A DNA stretch of 64,000 bases, taken from assembly GCA_002787775.1 (NCBI GenBank), contig PCUW01000048.1:1-64000 (forward strand), given 5' to 3'. How positions within the stretch are numbered: the stretch's first letter is position 1; the number at the start of each line of letters is the position of its first letter. Position numbers and translations under genes: made by a program. The notes under the pieces were generated by a model, which saw nothing but the letters and a program-made list of their open reading frames with translations, was not told where the DNA came from and made no database searches. Origin of the DNA: Bdellovibrionales bacterium CG12_big_fil_rev_8_21_14_0_65_38_15 (GTDB taxonomy: Bacteria > Bdellovibrionota > Bacteriovoracia > Bacteriovoracales > Bacteriovoracaceae). Shown in pieces: positions 40,167-49,562 of the stretch.

Positions 40167-40379
40167 TTAAGCCTGAGCAGTTGCTTCTTGTGAATCTTCT
40201 GAAGATTCTTCAACTTTCTCTGGTGCTTTAGGTGCAGGAACTTTAATGATTCCTTCGTCTAAAAGGATTTTGATTTTTTCATTACCGTTAATCCATTTGC
40301 CATTAGCGCCTAGGACACCATAACGGCCTGAACGTTTTTTAATTACGGTATAAGTTTTCGTTTTTTTCACGATTTCCAT
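40167..40379 (-). CDS. small basic/acidic-tailed hypothetical protein (70 aa)
   Basis: flanked by terminator; RBS-like GGAGGATT upstream of ATG. Confidence 0.7.
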   Translation of the reverse strand: MEIVKKTKTYTVIKKRSGRYGVLGANGKWINGNEKIKILLDEGIIKVPAPKAPEKVEESSEDSQEATAQA

Positions 40380-40446
40380 TAATCCTCCAAGTGCAGGATT
40401 GATGATGCCATAAAATCCAATGAAATCAACTAGTATTCTTGTATAA

Positions 40447-41004
40447 TTAATTAATCATCACTCTTGCGCATAACATGGCAATAAATGCGAAAAGATAAAA
40501 TCCAATGCCGCGTATTGCTATCCACCACCAATTATTTAGTTTAAAAGCTGCATAGCCAGTGACAAAGGCGTGCATGAGCATTCCTATGCCAGTGGTCAGC
40601 GTTGTAAGACTAATAAATGCTAAATATTGCGGATTTTGAATATTACGGCGAATATCTATTGGTAGCATTGCAGCATACTTTTTTACCATGGCAACAAAGA
40701 CCGGCTCGTCCATAAACCAAGACACGATCAACCAAACTCCTAGAAAAAATGAAATAAGACTTGGTTGGATCTTAAAAATAATAGGTGATTTCTTTTTCCA
40801 GGCCAAAAGACCCAGAAATAATATTAGCAGTAGAGATACGATACTTATTTGGTCAAGTTCTCCAAACGTTGCCCAACTCCAAACACATTCGATGAGTGCC
40901 AACACTAGTGCTGCGATTAAACCTGTTTTAAGGCCGAAAAATGTATCAGCGATAGCAAAGGCCAAAAGTGGGATTAAACCAATAATCCAAGAAGAACTAC
41001 TCAT
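40447..41004 (-). CDS. YciB/IspZ-like inner-membrane septation protein family
   Basis: multi-TM; DTFFGLKTGLIAALVLALIECVWSW, KKSPIIFKIQPSLISFFLGVWLIVSW. Confidence 0.75.
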   Translation of the reverse strand: MSSSSWIIGLIPLLAFAIADTFFGLKTGLIAALVLALIECVWSWATFGELDQISIVSLLLILFLGLLAWKKKSPIIFKIQPSLISFFLGVWLIVSWFMDEPVFVAMVKKYAAMLPIDIRRNIQNPQYLAFISLTTLTTGIGMLMHAFVTGYAAFKLNNWWWIAIRGIGFYLFAFIAMLCARVMIN

Positions 41005-41054
41005 GCATTTAAATTGATCCTAGCAGGTAAAAAGGTCAAGAATATTCACTTTTA

Positions 41055-41062
41055 TCCGATAA
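41055..41062 (+). promoter_or_regulatory. FliA-like -10 element TCCGATAA, 6 nt before ATG (41069)
   Basis: TCAA-N15-TCCGATAA-ATTCTT-ATG. Confidence 0.5.
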
Positions 41063-41068
41063 ATTCTT

Positions 41069-42556
41069 ATGAAATTAGCTCTATACTGGCTTCTTTGCGC
41101 CAGCCTATTAACCTCTCAACTCTACGCCAATTGTTTTGATACATTAAATCGTTTCAGAATTAGAAAAGCCGTCACTAGTAATATCTTAGTTGAAAACGAT
41201 GCTCGTTTCATGACTCGCTTAAATAAAATTGAAGAGTCTGGCTCATACCTTAGACGCTTAAGAAAAAATAAATCGCCTGCCATTCATGAAAAAATGAAAA
41301 GACAATTAGTGAAGCTAGACGGTTATTTATTTACTGGTGATTACGCCACAGCTCACCGTGAGTTAAGGCCACTTTTTAGAGAAGTTGAATTTTCGAGCTT
41401 GGCGATTAAAGCTCTAGACGTTCAACTCCAACATGTCAGATCTCTTGATGTTCGATCGATTGAGCAGGCTAAACAGGTCTTAGCTGGTATAGATATCCCA
41501 TCACGCTTTTGGCTTGATGAAACTCTAGCGAAAGCTCAAACATTAGATGCAGTTGTGGATGAATTAGTCTTTATTCGCGCTGGCTATGAAAGTAAGCTTG
41601 GTAAAAAGTTTCAAGAATATTTACTGGCAAAAGAGCATCTAGAAAGATTGGTCGAGCCGGGAGCTTGTTCGGCCGAATGCGCAGAAAGTGTGACTCGTTT
41701 ACTTGATTCTTTAGGTGTTAAGTACAACTCAGATAGAACTCGATTTAGTAGTTTTTTAGAAGTTGGTGATGAATTATCAACAGATGGAATTAGAGATTTA
41801 ATTGATAATCACCGTGTCGCGGTTATCAGTCGTATTAAACATGAAAGAAATGCTGAGCTTTTCGCAGTTTTTCGTGAGTTTGCAACTCAACCAGCGGTTG
41901 TTGAAAAAATTGTATCTTTATTGGTTGGTATTCCAGGAATGCATAAATTAAAACTCGTCAGAGTCTTTAATTTCTTTTTGGATGCAGTTGCTCAAACAAA
42001 GCACGTTCCAATTATTAATCAAGTCGTGAGATCGCAAGGTGATATCGCCAATAAGCTCGATGACCTTTTATTAAAAAATGGTAATTTTGGAGGCAATGAA
42101 CTTTTGATTAGTTTTGCCCGAAGAAATGATCTTGATAGTAAGCGAGTATGGAATCAACTTGTTTCCTATGCAGGAGAAAATAATCCAGTAGTGGCAGAGA
42201 CATTACTTAAGGCAGATCAATTGGCACGCTCAAGAGGACCACTAGATCTCTTACAAAGTAAAACCGTTCTTCCTAGGTGGCTCATTATGGCAGCCTCGGC
42301 CGGAGGTCTTGGGTATTTTTGGTTCGGTCAAAATTCATCTGAAGTAGAAAGTATTGAGGTCCCGGAAGTTATTCCAAGCAGTGATGGCATCCCAAGAGAA
42401 GATGATTTTGTTCAGGACATCGATAGCGTAGCGCAAGAACTGCTAGACCCAGAAGTCATCAATGAGATTCTTCCTGAAAACGAAAGGTCCCCAGATAGTT
42501 TAAAAGATGAATCATTCTTTAAGGTAATGAAAGCTTGGTTTTTGAGACTTATTTAA
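41069..42556 (+). CDS. secreted hypothetical protein with C-terminal TM segment
   Basis: signal peptide MKLALYWLLCASLLTSQLYA; C-terminal WLIMAASAGGLGYFWF. Confidence 0.75.
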   Translation: MKLALYWLLCASLLTSQLYANCFDTLNRFRIRKAVTSNILVENDARFMTRLNKIEESGSYLRRLRKNKSPAIHEKMKRQLVKLDGYLFTGDYATAHRELRPLFREVEFSSLAIKALDVQLQHVRSLDVRSIEQAKQVLAGIDIPSRFWLDETLAKAQTLDAVVDELVFIRAGYESKLGKKFQEYLLAKEHLERLVEPGACSAECAESVTRLLDSLGVKYNSDRTRFSSFLEVGDELSTDGIRDLIDNHRVAVISRIKHERNAELFAVFREFATQPAVVEKIVSLLVGIPGMHKLKLVRVFNFFLDAVAQTKHVPIINQVVRSQGDIANKLDDLLLKNGNFGGNELLISFARRNDLDSKRVWNQLVSYAGENNPVVAETLLKADQLARSRGPLDLLQSKTVLPRWLIMAASAGGLGYFWFGQNSSEVESIEVPEVIPSSDGIPREDDFVQDIDSVAQELLDPEVINEILPENERSPDSLKDESFFKVMKAWFLRLI

Positions 42557-42689
42557 AGCGAATGATTGAGTTCCACCAGTTTGCTAGCTCTTTTCTAAAC
42601 CAAATAACATCTTTTTCATGTGCATCATTCGAAGTGACAGTTTTTGCAACTTGCAGCAAGTAATGAAGTTTTAAGAACGATTTTGGCAT
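42549..42689 (-). CDS. putative small ORF, 46 aa (not in supplied ORF track)
   Basis: own translation: MPKSFLKLHYLLQVAKTVTSNDAHEKDVIWFRKELANWWNSIIRFK*; fills otherwise empty intergenic gap. Confidence 0.4.
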   Translation of the reverse strand: MPKSFLKLHYLLQVAKTVTSNDAHEKDVIWFRKELANWWNSIIRFK

Positions 42690-42751
42690 AACAAAATATT
42701 GCCTTAAATCAGCTTGATTGACCAGTTGAAATTAGGCTGCGAATATAAATT

Positions 42752-43528
42752 ATGAATAAATTAGACCTAAGTATTACTATTATTTGTAAGAATGAAGCAC
42801 AAAACTTACCAAGACTTTTGAGATCTTTGGATTTTGCCAGCGAGATCATCTTGGTTGATGATCATTCAACAGATGAAAGTGTGGATATTGCTACAAGTTT
42901 TGGCGCTAAGGTCTTTCAGCGAACCTTTGATGGGTTTGGACAGCAAAAAAACTTTGCTGCTTCAAAAGCTAGTCATGAGTGGATTTTGAGCTTGGACTGT
43001 GATGAGGAAGTCACGCAAGAGTTAAAAGAATCTATTTCGAAAGTTTTAAAAAATGCGGATCATCATCTCTACAGCGTTGATCGTAAGACTTTTTTTTTAG
43101 GACAGTTTATTCGTTTTGGTGGTTGGTATCCTGATCAAGTGGCTAGGTTCTATCGAAAATCTATGGCCAAATTTAGCGAACCAAAAGTTCATGAAGTTTT
43201 AACAAGTCATGAGTCTCAGTCTCCAAGAGTATTGGATGGAAGTTTAAATCATTATTCATTCGCGACAATTTCTTCTCAAGTCGAGCGAAATATGAAATAC
43301 GCCAAACTTGGAGCGAAACAGTATATTGAAGATCATGGTAGACCAAGTCTTATTGCTGTTTTTTTTAGACCGTTTTGGAAATTTATTGAATGCTTGTTTT
43401 TAAAAGCAGGAATTCTTGATGGTGTCGCTGGAATAATTATTGCTCTTAACGCTAGCTACTCAATGTTCATGAAATACACGTTTGCTTATTTTGATTTTTC
43501 AAAAGACCTAAAGAGAATAGGTGAGTAG
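42752..43528 (+). CDS. family 2 glycosyltransferase (WaaE/KdtX-like)
   Basis: LSITIICKNEAQNLPRLLRSLDFASEIILVDDHSTDES, QQKNFAASKASHEWILSLDCDEEV. Confidence 0.9.
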   Translation: MNKLDLSITIICKNEAQNLPRLLRSLDFASEIILVDDHSTDESVDIATSFGAKVFQRTFDGFGQQKNFAASKASHEWILSLDCDEEVTQELKESISKVLKNADHHLYSVDRKTFFLGQFIRFGGWYPDQVARFYRKSMAKFSEPKVHEVLTSHESQSPRVLDGSLNHYSFATISSQVERNMKYAKLGAKQYIEDHGRPSLIAVFFRPFWKFIECLFLKAGILDGVAGIIIALNASYSMFMKYTFAYFDFSKDLKRIGE

Positions 43529-44283
43529 TTTCCTACTGCTGCTGGTAAAGCTGTATTGAAAAAATTTTGAAATTCTTCGGCCACACCACCTTTTGGAAGC
43601 GCTATCGAATGAAGGATTCGCGTAATATAAAAATGAGTTGATAGATGATTTTTGGCTAAAGGCCCATCAATTTCGTGCATATTATTTTCATTCAAAGTTA
43701 ATAAATCTTCTTCTCTAAGCCAAAGATTATGTTTTGAAGGATTAATATCTTCGGCTAAATACATCTGTTTTCTTGCTCTATTGATATTAGCTCTTGGTTC
43801 TTCAAAGCTTTCACTGAAAAAATAATATCCTTGGGGTTTGATGATCATTGAGATATTACTAAGGGCACAAAACTGCTCTTCTTTATTTAATAGATTTATG
43901 ACCGAGCGCTCAGTGATGACAAAGTCATGATGACCAAACATGGAGAGCTCTTTTCTCATATCGCCTTGGATAATCTCACAGTTTTCTAGTTTTCTTGATT
44001 GAGCTAATTTAGTCAGTTCAGGATGAAAATCGAGTCCAAAAAGTTTTAGCTTTGGAAACTCTTGTCTAATGACACTTAAAAGATGACCATTGCCACAGCC
44101 AATATCAAACAAAGATTGACCTTCGCCTTGGTTAGAGACTTTAGCTTTTAGGCTTTCAATAAAGAAAGTTATCTCGGCCTGTCTGATATATTGATCACCA
44201 ATTGTTGAAGACGGGGAAAGACCAAATTTTTCTGCAACTTTATTATAGTGATTAATGATGATGTCATTAGTATTTTGATTCAT
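43486..44283 (-). CDS. SAM-dependent methyltransferase
   Basis: LFDIGCGNGHLLSVIRQEFPKLKLFGLDFHPE; start at 44283 (ATGA overlap with upstream stop), not the track start 44628. Confidence 0.85.
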   Translation of the reverse strand: MNQNTNDIIINHYNKVAEKFGLSPSSTIGDQYIRQAEITFFIESLKAKVSNQGEGQSLFDIGCGNGHLLSVIRQEFPKLKLFGLDFHPELTKLAQSRKLENCEIIQGDMRKELSMFGHHDFVITERSVINLLNKEEQFCALSNISMIIKPQGYYFFSESFEEPRANINRARKQMYLAEDINPSKHNLWLREEDLLTLNENNMHEIDGPLAKNHLSTHFYITRILHSIALPKGGVAEEFQNFFNTALPAAVGNYSPILFRSFEKSK

Positions 44284-45176
44284 GATAATTCCTTCGTAAT
44301 CTCTGCTGGCTTTGGCGCCCAAAGTCCACCAAGTCCCATGCCTACAATCATAATTAGACATCCAAGAAGCTGAGCTTTTCCAAGTTTCTCTCCTAAAATG
44401 ATCCAGCCTAAAACGACAGTCGCTAATTGCTGCGCTAAAAGCCCTAAAGAGCCAACTGTAGCGTGCAGATGTTTTAGAGAACTTGAAATAATAAACCAAG
44501 CTAAGGATTGAATGACTACTCCTAAGCCAAGCAGTGATAGCCAAGTTTCTTGCTGAAAGTTTATTAAAGGTGCACCGCGAAGCAAGGCAACAATGAACAT
44601 AAAAATAGCCGAGCCAAATGTAGACCATTTTAAGGCATGAATTGGAGCCATTTTTTTACAAACCATGGCAAAGAGATAGGTGAAGGCTGCATAAAAAATG
44701 GATGCAATAATTGATAAATACTCGCCTTTTCCAAGAGTTGGTAAGAATCCAGTCATTGAAGTGAGCATCGACATGCCTGAAAAGCAAAGAATAAGTGCTA
44801 CAAAAAAACGAGTTGAAAGTCTTAGACCTGGATAAAGTGAACTCATAAAAGCCACCCAAAATGGGGCTAGACCTATAAGAAGAGTGGCGTTGGCAACTTT
44901 AGTCGTCTGGATCGCCGTATGCCAACAAGCCAAATCGGCCGATAAAAAAACGCCAGCACTAAAGGCCATGAGTTTTGCCCTAGTTTCTCCAACGAATGGA
45001 TCTCTCATTGAAATAAAAAATAAAATTGGAAGAGCAAATAACATACGATAAAAAGCAATGACTTCTGCACTAGCTTCATGGGCCCCACGAACTAAAATGG
45101 GGCCAAAACCAAGAATGCTTGCACCAAGAAATAATAAGACTAAAGCTTTTGTAGACATTTTTTTATCGTAGTTCAA
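44280..45176 (-). CDS. EamA/DMT superfamily transporter
   Basis: 10-TM pattern, two EamA repeats, GWIILGEKLGKAQLLGCLIMIVGMGL. Confidence 0.88.
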   Translation of the reverse strand: MNYDKKMSTKALVLLFLGASILGFGPILVRGAHEASAEVIAFYRMLFALPILFFISMRDPFVGETRAKLMAFSAGVFLSADLACWHTAIQTTKVANATLLIGLAPFWVAFMSSLYPGLRLSTRFFVALILCFSGMSMLTSMTGFLPTLGKGEYLSIIASIFYAAFTYLFAMVCKKMAPIHALKWSTFGSAIFMFIVALLRGAPLINFQQETWLSLLGLGVVIQSLAWFIISSSLKHLHATVGSLGLLAQQLATVVLGWIILGEKLGKAQLLGCLIMIVGMGLGGLWAPKPAEITKELS

Positions 45177-45803
45177 TTCTTTCTACTCCAATCAATATAC
45201 CAAAAACTTTTTTGGCCACAAGATGCATTGAAGTGAATTGTCTATTTTGACTTTGAAGCTGCCATTGATCGTTTTGATAAACGAGATTTGATTCGAATCT
45301 TAAAAATTTGCCGTAAGTTAAGTTTGAGGGATATTCAATTTCTATGGCGCAGCCAGAAGTTTGATTAAAGTCACGACATAGTAATGTCACTAAAGAAACT
45401 CCAACTGCTTTAACTAAAACAATTTGCTTATTTAATACATGGACAGGGTAGTTCTTAACCTTTCCTTTATTTGATTTGGTTTTAATAGCGGTGACTTGTT
45501 TGTTTTCATCTAGACTAAGAATGAGGTCATAGGTTCGTTCGGTATAATCAGTTGTGATCGTTGCGAGTTTGACTTCAGTTGTAAGAGGTTCTTTTTGTGT
45601 TAGTGCCTCATCACTTTCGTTAGCATCAATAGAGTTTGTCGTCTGTGATTGCCGACGGCGCGTAGACTTGGCTTGGATCGTTTTAACTTGATTGTCTTGA
45701 ACCGTTTGCTGCGAAGCTTCTTCACTTACCATGAAGACTGGAGGTTGAAGGTCTGTAGTGCTACAGCTGACTAAAAGTAGAAGAATGGCCAAATATCTAA
45801 ACA
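45163..45803 (-). CDS. lipoprotein, hypothetical
   Basis: start at MFRYLAILLLLVSCSTT lipobox (track start 45852). Confidence 0.65.
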
Positions 45804-45860
45804 TCCAGATATTGTAGGGGTGACAAAAAAGAATTGAAATCATTTTATGCATTTACGATA

Positions 45861-46352
45861 ATGCAAAGCAGTGAGATACCCGAAGTGCAGCGTTACACCA
45901 AAAAATCTTTTCCTGCTTATGCTCATCGCCCTGGCTCGACTCCACATCCAAAAAAAGCTGGCGGGCATAGTGAATCACTTGCTGATCCCGTGAGTGAAGT
46001 CATAACAATTCATAATTGGCATGAACATCAAGACTATTTATACGGGGCTGATTTATTTAATCATGCCTTTTATTGGGAAGCCCATGTTTGGTGGGAAGCA
46101 GTTTGGAAGTCATTGCCTAAAGGCGACATCAAAGACTTTGTTCAAGGATTGATTAAGGTCGCAGCCGGTTCTCTAAAAGAGTCTATGGGTGAAAGTGATC
46201 TAGCTAAAATGCATTGCTTACGTGGACATGAATTAATGTCTAAAGCATACGAGCAGCTGGAAAATGATTGTTTTTTTGGCGTATCGAGAAAATGGTGGAA
46301 CAATATCCCTTTTGAAATCCCAACGATGCTGGAGCTGCATTTTGACCAATAA
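45861..46352 (+). CDS. DUF309 family protein
   Basis: DLFNHAFYWEAHVWWEAVWKSLPKGDIKDFVQGLIKVAAGSLK; ATG 45861 preferred over 45834. Confidence 0.75.
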   Translation: MQSSEIPEVQRYTKKSFPAYAHRPGSTPHPKKAGGHSESLADPVSEVITIHNWHEHQDYLYGADLFNHAFYWEAHVWWEAVWKSLPKGDIKDFVQGLIKVAAGSLKESMGESDLAKMHCLRGHELMSKAYEQLENDCFFGVSRKWWNNIPFEIPTMLELHFDQ

Positions 46353-46740
46353 TACGACACTCATCGAGTTAAAAGAAAAAATGAATCAGATTATCAAAGA
46401 TAATCCGGCCAAAGCTCAATCTAAAATAGATCGTGAAATTTTTATGTTTGAAGAAGAGCTTAGAGAACTTGGACTTAGCTTTGAAGTTGATGCCAATTTT
46501 AATGAACTAGATAGCTCGCTTGGCCAGCACGTTTTTAATTCGACTCACGGTTTTATTGGTCAGGATTATTGTTTGAAATGGACAAAGAACCCACAAACGT
46601 CAGTTTGGTATCTTGTGGTTTTAAATAATAAATCCAATGGTCAAAAAGGCTTAATTGACTGCCCGGATGAGATGAAAGTGAAGTTGTTATCAACTTTTAG
46701 TGTCTTTGCTTCAAAGATAGCCGGGATGCTGAAAGACTAA
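46342..46740 (+). CDS. hypothetical protein
   Basis: likely TTG start at 46342 after GGAG; track start 46264 overlaps DUF309 gene. Confidence 0.55.
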   Translation: MTNNTTLIELKEKMNQIIKDNPAKAQSKIDREIFMFEEELRELGLSFEVDANFNELDSSLGQHVFNSTHGFIGQDYCLKWTKNPQTSVWYLVVLNNKSNGQKGLIDCPDEMKVKLLSTFSVFASKIAGMLKD

Positions 46741-46924
46741 ATTGAATAGTTCTATCAAAATCTACGTTATTTAGGGGATTTAAGGCTAATTCCTTGTTTT
46801 AATTAGGTTTCAACCGTCATCGTTTTGTCGTTTAATGTAAATCATTTTTTTTTAGAATCCGTATGATGATAAGTAGGAAATGCTTTTAAAAAGCTTTTCT
46901 ATACTTAAAAATAACGGAGTATTT

Positions 46925-47251
46925 ATGACAGTTAGAAGCTTTAAGCATATTGGTCAGTTTGTTAAAGATGGGAGAATTAAACACCCTCAGCTTTACTCTC
47001 AAAACCAGCTTTCGAAATTACTTGGCTATAAAAATGGTCAGTTTATTTCTAATGTTGAGCGTGGATTGTGTGGAATTCCGTTAAAAGGAATTCAAAAACT
47101 GATAGAAGTACTCAACCTTGATAGTCGCGATCTTAAAAATGCCATGCTTCGTGATTATGAGGATACGATTGATAGCTTTTTAAATGCGACGCCTAGCTCG
47201 AGCCAAGACAAATCAATCTCAAATGGGATTAGTGAGCAAAGCCAGCTATAA
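46925..47251 (+). CDS. small HTH (XRE-like) DNA-binding protein
   Basis: YSQNQLSKLLGYKNGQFISNVERGLCGIPLKGIQKLIEVLNLD; ATG at 46925 after CGGAGT. Confidence 0.72.
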   Translation: MTVRSFKHIGQFVKDGRIKHPQLYSQNQLSKLLGYKNGQFISNVERGLCGIPLKGIQKLIEVLNLDSRDLKNAMLRDYEDTIDSFLNATPSSSQDKSISNGISEQSQL

Positions 47252-47315
47252 AATACTGTGCTGTCTTAGCGTATGCAGGTTATAATCAACTCAAAACACT
47301 AGTTTATTGGGATGA

Positions 47316-48572
47316 TTGTTGAAACTTGCTATTTTTGAACCGGATCAAAGGACACTTGATTCTTTAGATTCTGAAAAATATGATTTTTATAAAGAGCTTT
47401 ATCAGAGTGATGAATCTTTTAAATGCACATCATTTTTACTAAACGCAGATAAATCTGAATTTAAAGAAATTTTTGATCAATATATTTTCCTGCCAATAAA
47501 GACTTCTTCCTTTAAATCTGTAAAAGCATATCTTAAAAACATTCCACTAAAAGCATCCATTATCTTTCATTTGGATGGACAATTTATTTTCCAAACTAAA
47601 TTTTGGAAAGACCTTTCTTTTGATATTAAAAATAGAAATGTAAAATTTGTCGTCGCCTCTAAAAGTCATCAGAAACTAGTTCAGACAATGCTCGTTAATA
47701 TAAATGAAGTTTTTCATCTACCATTATCTTTAACGAAGAAGTTAAGTTTATCTGCTTTTGAAAATGATAAAATAGAAACTTTTAGAAATGAGCTTGGCGT
47801 CAATTCAGATGAAATAGTGTTTTTATACCATGGCCCAATAACCAGACAATCTAATCTTCTTGAGCTTACTCGTTTAGTGATAAAGCTTCGCACTTTGCTC
47901 AACTTAAAAATACATCTTTGGGTCTATGGACGTTTTGATGATATTGCTGTGCCTCTTCTTGGAAAAACGCAATTAAATTATGAATATTTTCAACAATGGC
48001 AAATGATTGTAGATTCTTTAGATGCTCAAAGCTTTGTTCGCTATTTTGGTGAACAAGAAGATGTTAATGAGAAATTAGTCATTGATTCAAGTGATTGGGG
48101 AGTATTTCCAACTTCAATTGACTCTGAAGATTTTAATTTCAGCGCGCTGAAATTACTCAGTATGGGCCTTCCACTTGTTTTAAGTGAATGGGGTTCTCAT
48201 TTTGAGTTTAATTTCCCGGACTATTTAAAACATGTCTCATTGGTAAAAGATTCACCATTTCATCAGGTTAATTTAAACAATTGCGCGAAAATTTTAATTT
48301 CTTTAGTTCAGGAAAATAATAAATTATCTCAAGACCAACGAACGAGTCTAAAACAAGATGTTATCGCTCAGTATGATAAATTGGCTTCTCGTGATCAATT
48401 GAGCGCAATTTTTAATGCTAACTTTAATTTTACTCAATTTAGCGAGGACTTTATAAAGGTTGAAAAATCTTTCGATCAAAATCCTTATGCACCTTTTGTA
48501 GATGTTTCTACATTTGGTTCTTATAACTTACAATTTAAGACAATCTATGAATCCTATTATAGCAACCATTGA
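47316..48572 (+). CDS. GT-B type glycosyltransferase-like protein
   Basis: EIVFLYHGPITRQSNLLELTRLVIKLR, DWGVFPTSIDSEDFNFSALKLLSMGLPLVLSEWG; TTG start. Confidence 0.65.
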   Translation: MLKLAIFEPDQRTLDSLDSEKYDFYKELYQSDESFKCTSFLLNADKSEFKEIFDQYIFLPIKTSSFKSVKAYLKNIPLKASIIFHLDGQFIFQTKFWKDLSFDIKNRNVKFVVASKSHQKLVQTMLVNINEVFHLPLSLTKKLSLSAFENDKIETFRNELGVNSDEIVFLYHGPITRQSNLLELTRLVIKLRTLLNLKIHLWVYGRFDDIAVPLLGKTQLNYEYFQQWQMIVDSLDAQSFVRYFGEQEDVNEKLVIDSSDWGVFPTSIDSEDFNFSALKLLSMGLPLVLSEWGSHFEFNFPDYLKHVSLVKDSPFHQVNLNNCAKILISLVQENNKLSQDQRTSLKQDVIAQYDKLASRDQLSAIFNANFNFTQFSEDFIKVEKSFDQNPYAPFVDVSTFGSYNLQFKTIYESYYSNH

Positions 48573-49542
48573 GAAAGATTTAATTAAGTCTCCTTTGTCC
48601 AATATCTTTAAATATATTGGAGCTTCTAATATTCCATCAGAGTTTTACAATAATATTAAACTTAATAGAATTTGGGCATTGGCTCCTTATAGTGATAATT
48701 ATTACTCAATACTCAATCCACTTTTTAGTAAGATATATTTAGAACTCACCAAAAAAGGTCATCATTATCCTGTCGTTCTACTTCGTGATGGAGCATTGGA
48801 TTTGTTTGAGTTTGTCGTTAATAATCCTGACCCCCTAAAATTTGATCAAAAATTTATAATCCATCAAAGTCTCAGTTTTATTCTTCCTGAAATTTGGCTT
48901 AAAAATGTAATCCTTTTCGATTACTTTCATGAGCCAAAGGGAGCTTATCGTCTTGAGATGAGTAAAAAGAGATTAATTGTAAGTACTATTGTGAACAATG
49001 CGTTTATTAATTCAAAGCAGGCCCTAGAGCACTTTAACTCACTTAAAGATTTCGCCTCTAAAAATAATCTTGAAGTTCTTTTACATTTACCCATAAGAGA
49101 AAATCACTATTTTACGACGGATTATAAAGATCAAAACGCAGCATTTGATCTAAGCTTAATTGCCTTTGACGTTTTTGGAGCCCAGACAAAATTTATTTCA
49201 GATAAACTTCTTAAAAGCTCAAGTGATTATCGTGATAGTTATTACGCATTAATTCCTAATAATTTTTTATGTCTAAGTGATAATTATATAGAACATCATT
49301 TCTTGATGAATGGCTCAACACCTTGGAAAGCTTACCGAAATATTCAAGGTGCTTTTAAGGTCTCTCTTTCCGCCCAGCATGGAGTTTATCTCTTTGACGC
49401 ACTTGATGAGCATTTTAAGTCTTCAAAATTTGCTCAAATCCTTAAATTTTGGAAGGATCATCCTAAGTCTAGTGATCTTACAAATGAATCTTTGACCAAT
49501 GAAGATTTTTTTAACTATCTTAGTGACCATTCTTCAGTATAA
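48547..49542 (+). CDS. hypothetical protein
   Basis: ATG 48547 preferred over track start 48502 (overlap with upstream gene). Confidence 0.6.
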   Translation: MNPIIATIEKDLIKSPLSNIFKYIGASNIPSEFYNNIKLNRIWALAPYSDNYYSILNPLFSKIYLELTKKGHHYPVVLLRDGALDLFEFVVNNPDPLKFDQKFIIHQSLSFILPEIWLKNVILFDYFHEPKGAYRLEMSKKRLIVSTIVNNAFINSKQALEHFNSLKDFASKNNLEVLLHLPIRENHYFTTDYKDQNAAFDLSLIAFDVFGAQTKFISDKLLKSSSDYRDSYYALIPNNFLCLSDNYIEHHFLMNGSTPWKAYRNIQGAFKVSLSAQHGVYLFDALDEHFKSSKFAQILKFWKDHPKSSDLTNESLTNEDFFNYLSDHSSV

Positions 49543-49562
49543 CTTTTCCAAATCAGGTTTAT

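Noticed and set aside
43486-44628. Long N-terminal extension of the methyltransferase ORF
   Set aside because: Extension lies inside the EamA transporter gene in another frame; ATG 44283 with ATGA overlap is the plausible start.
46741-46924. Possible ncRNA in the intergenic region before the XRE-like gene
   Set aside because: No clear hairpin-plus-T-tract or conserved structure visible by eye.
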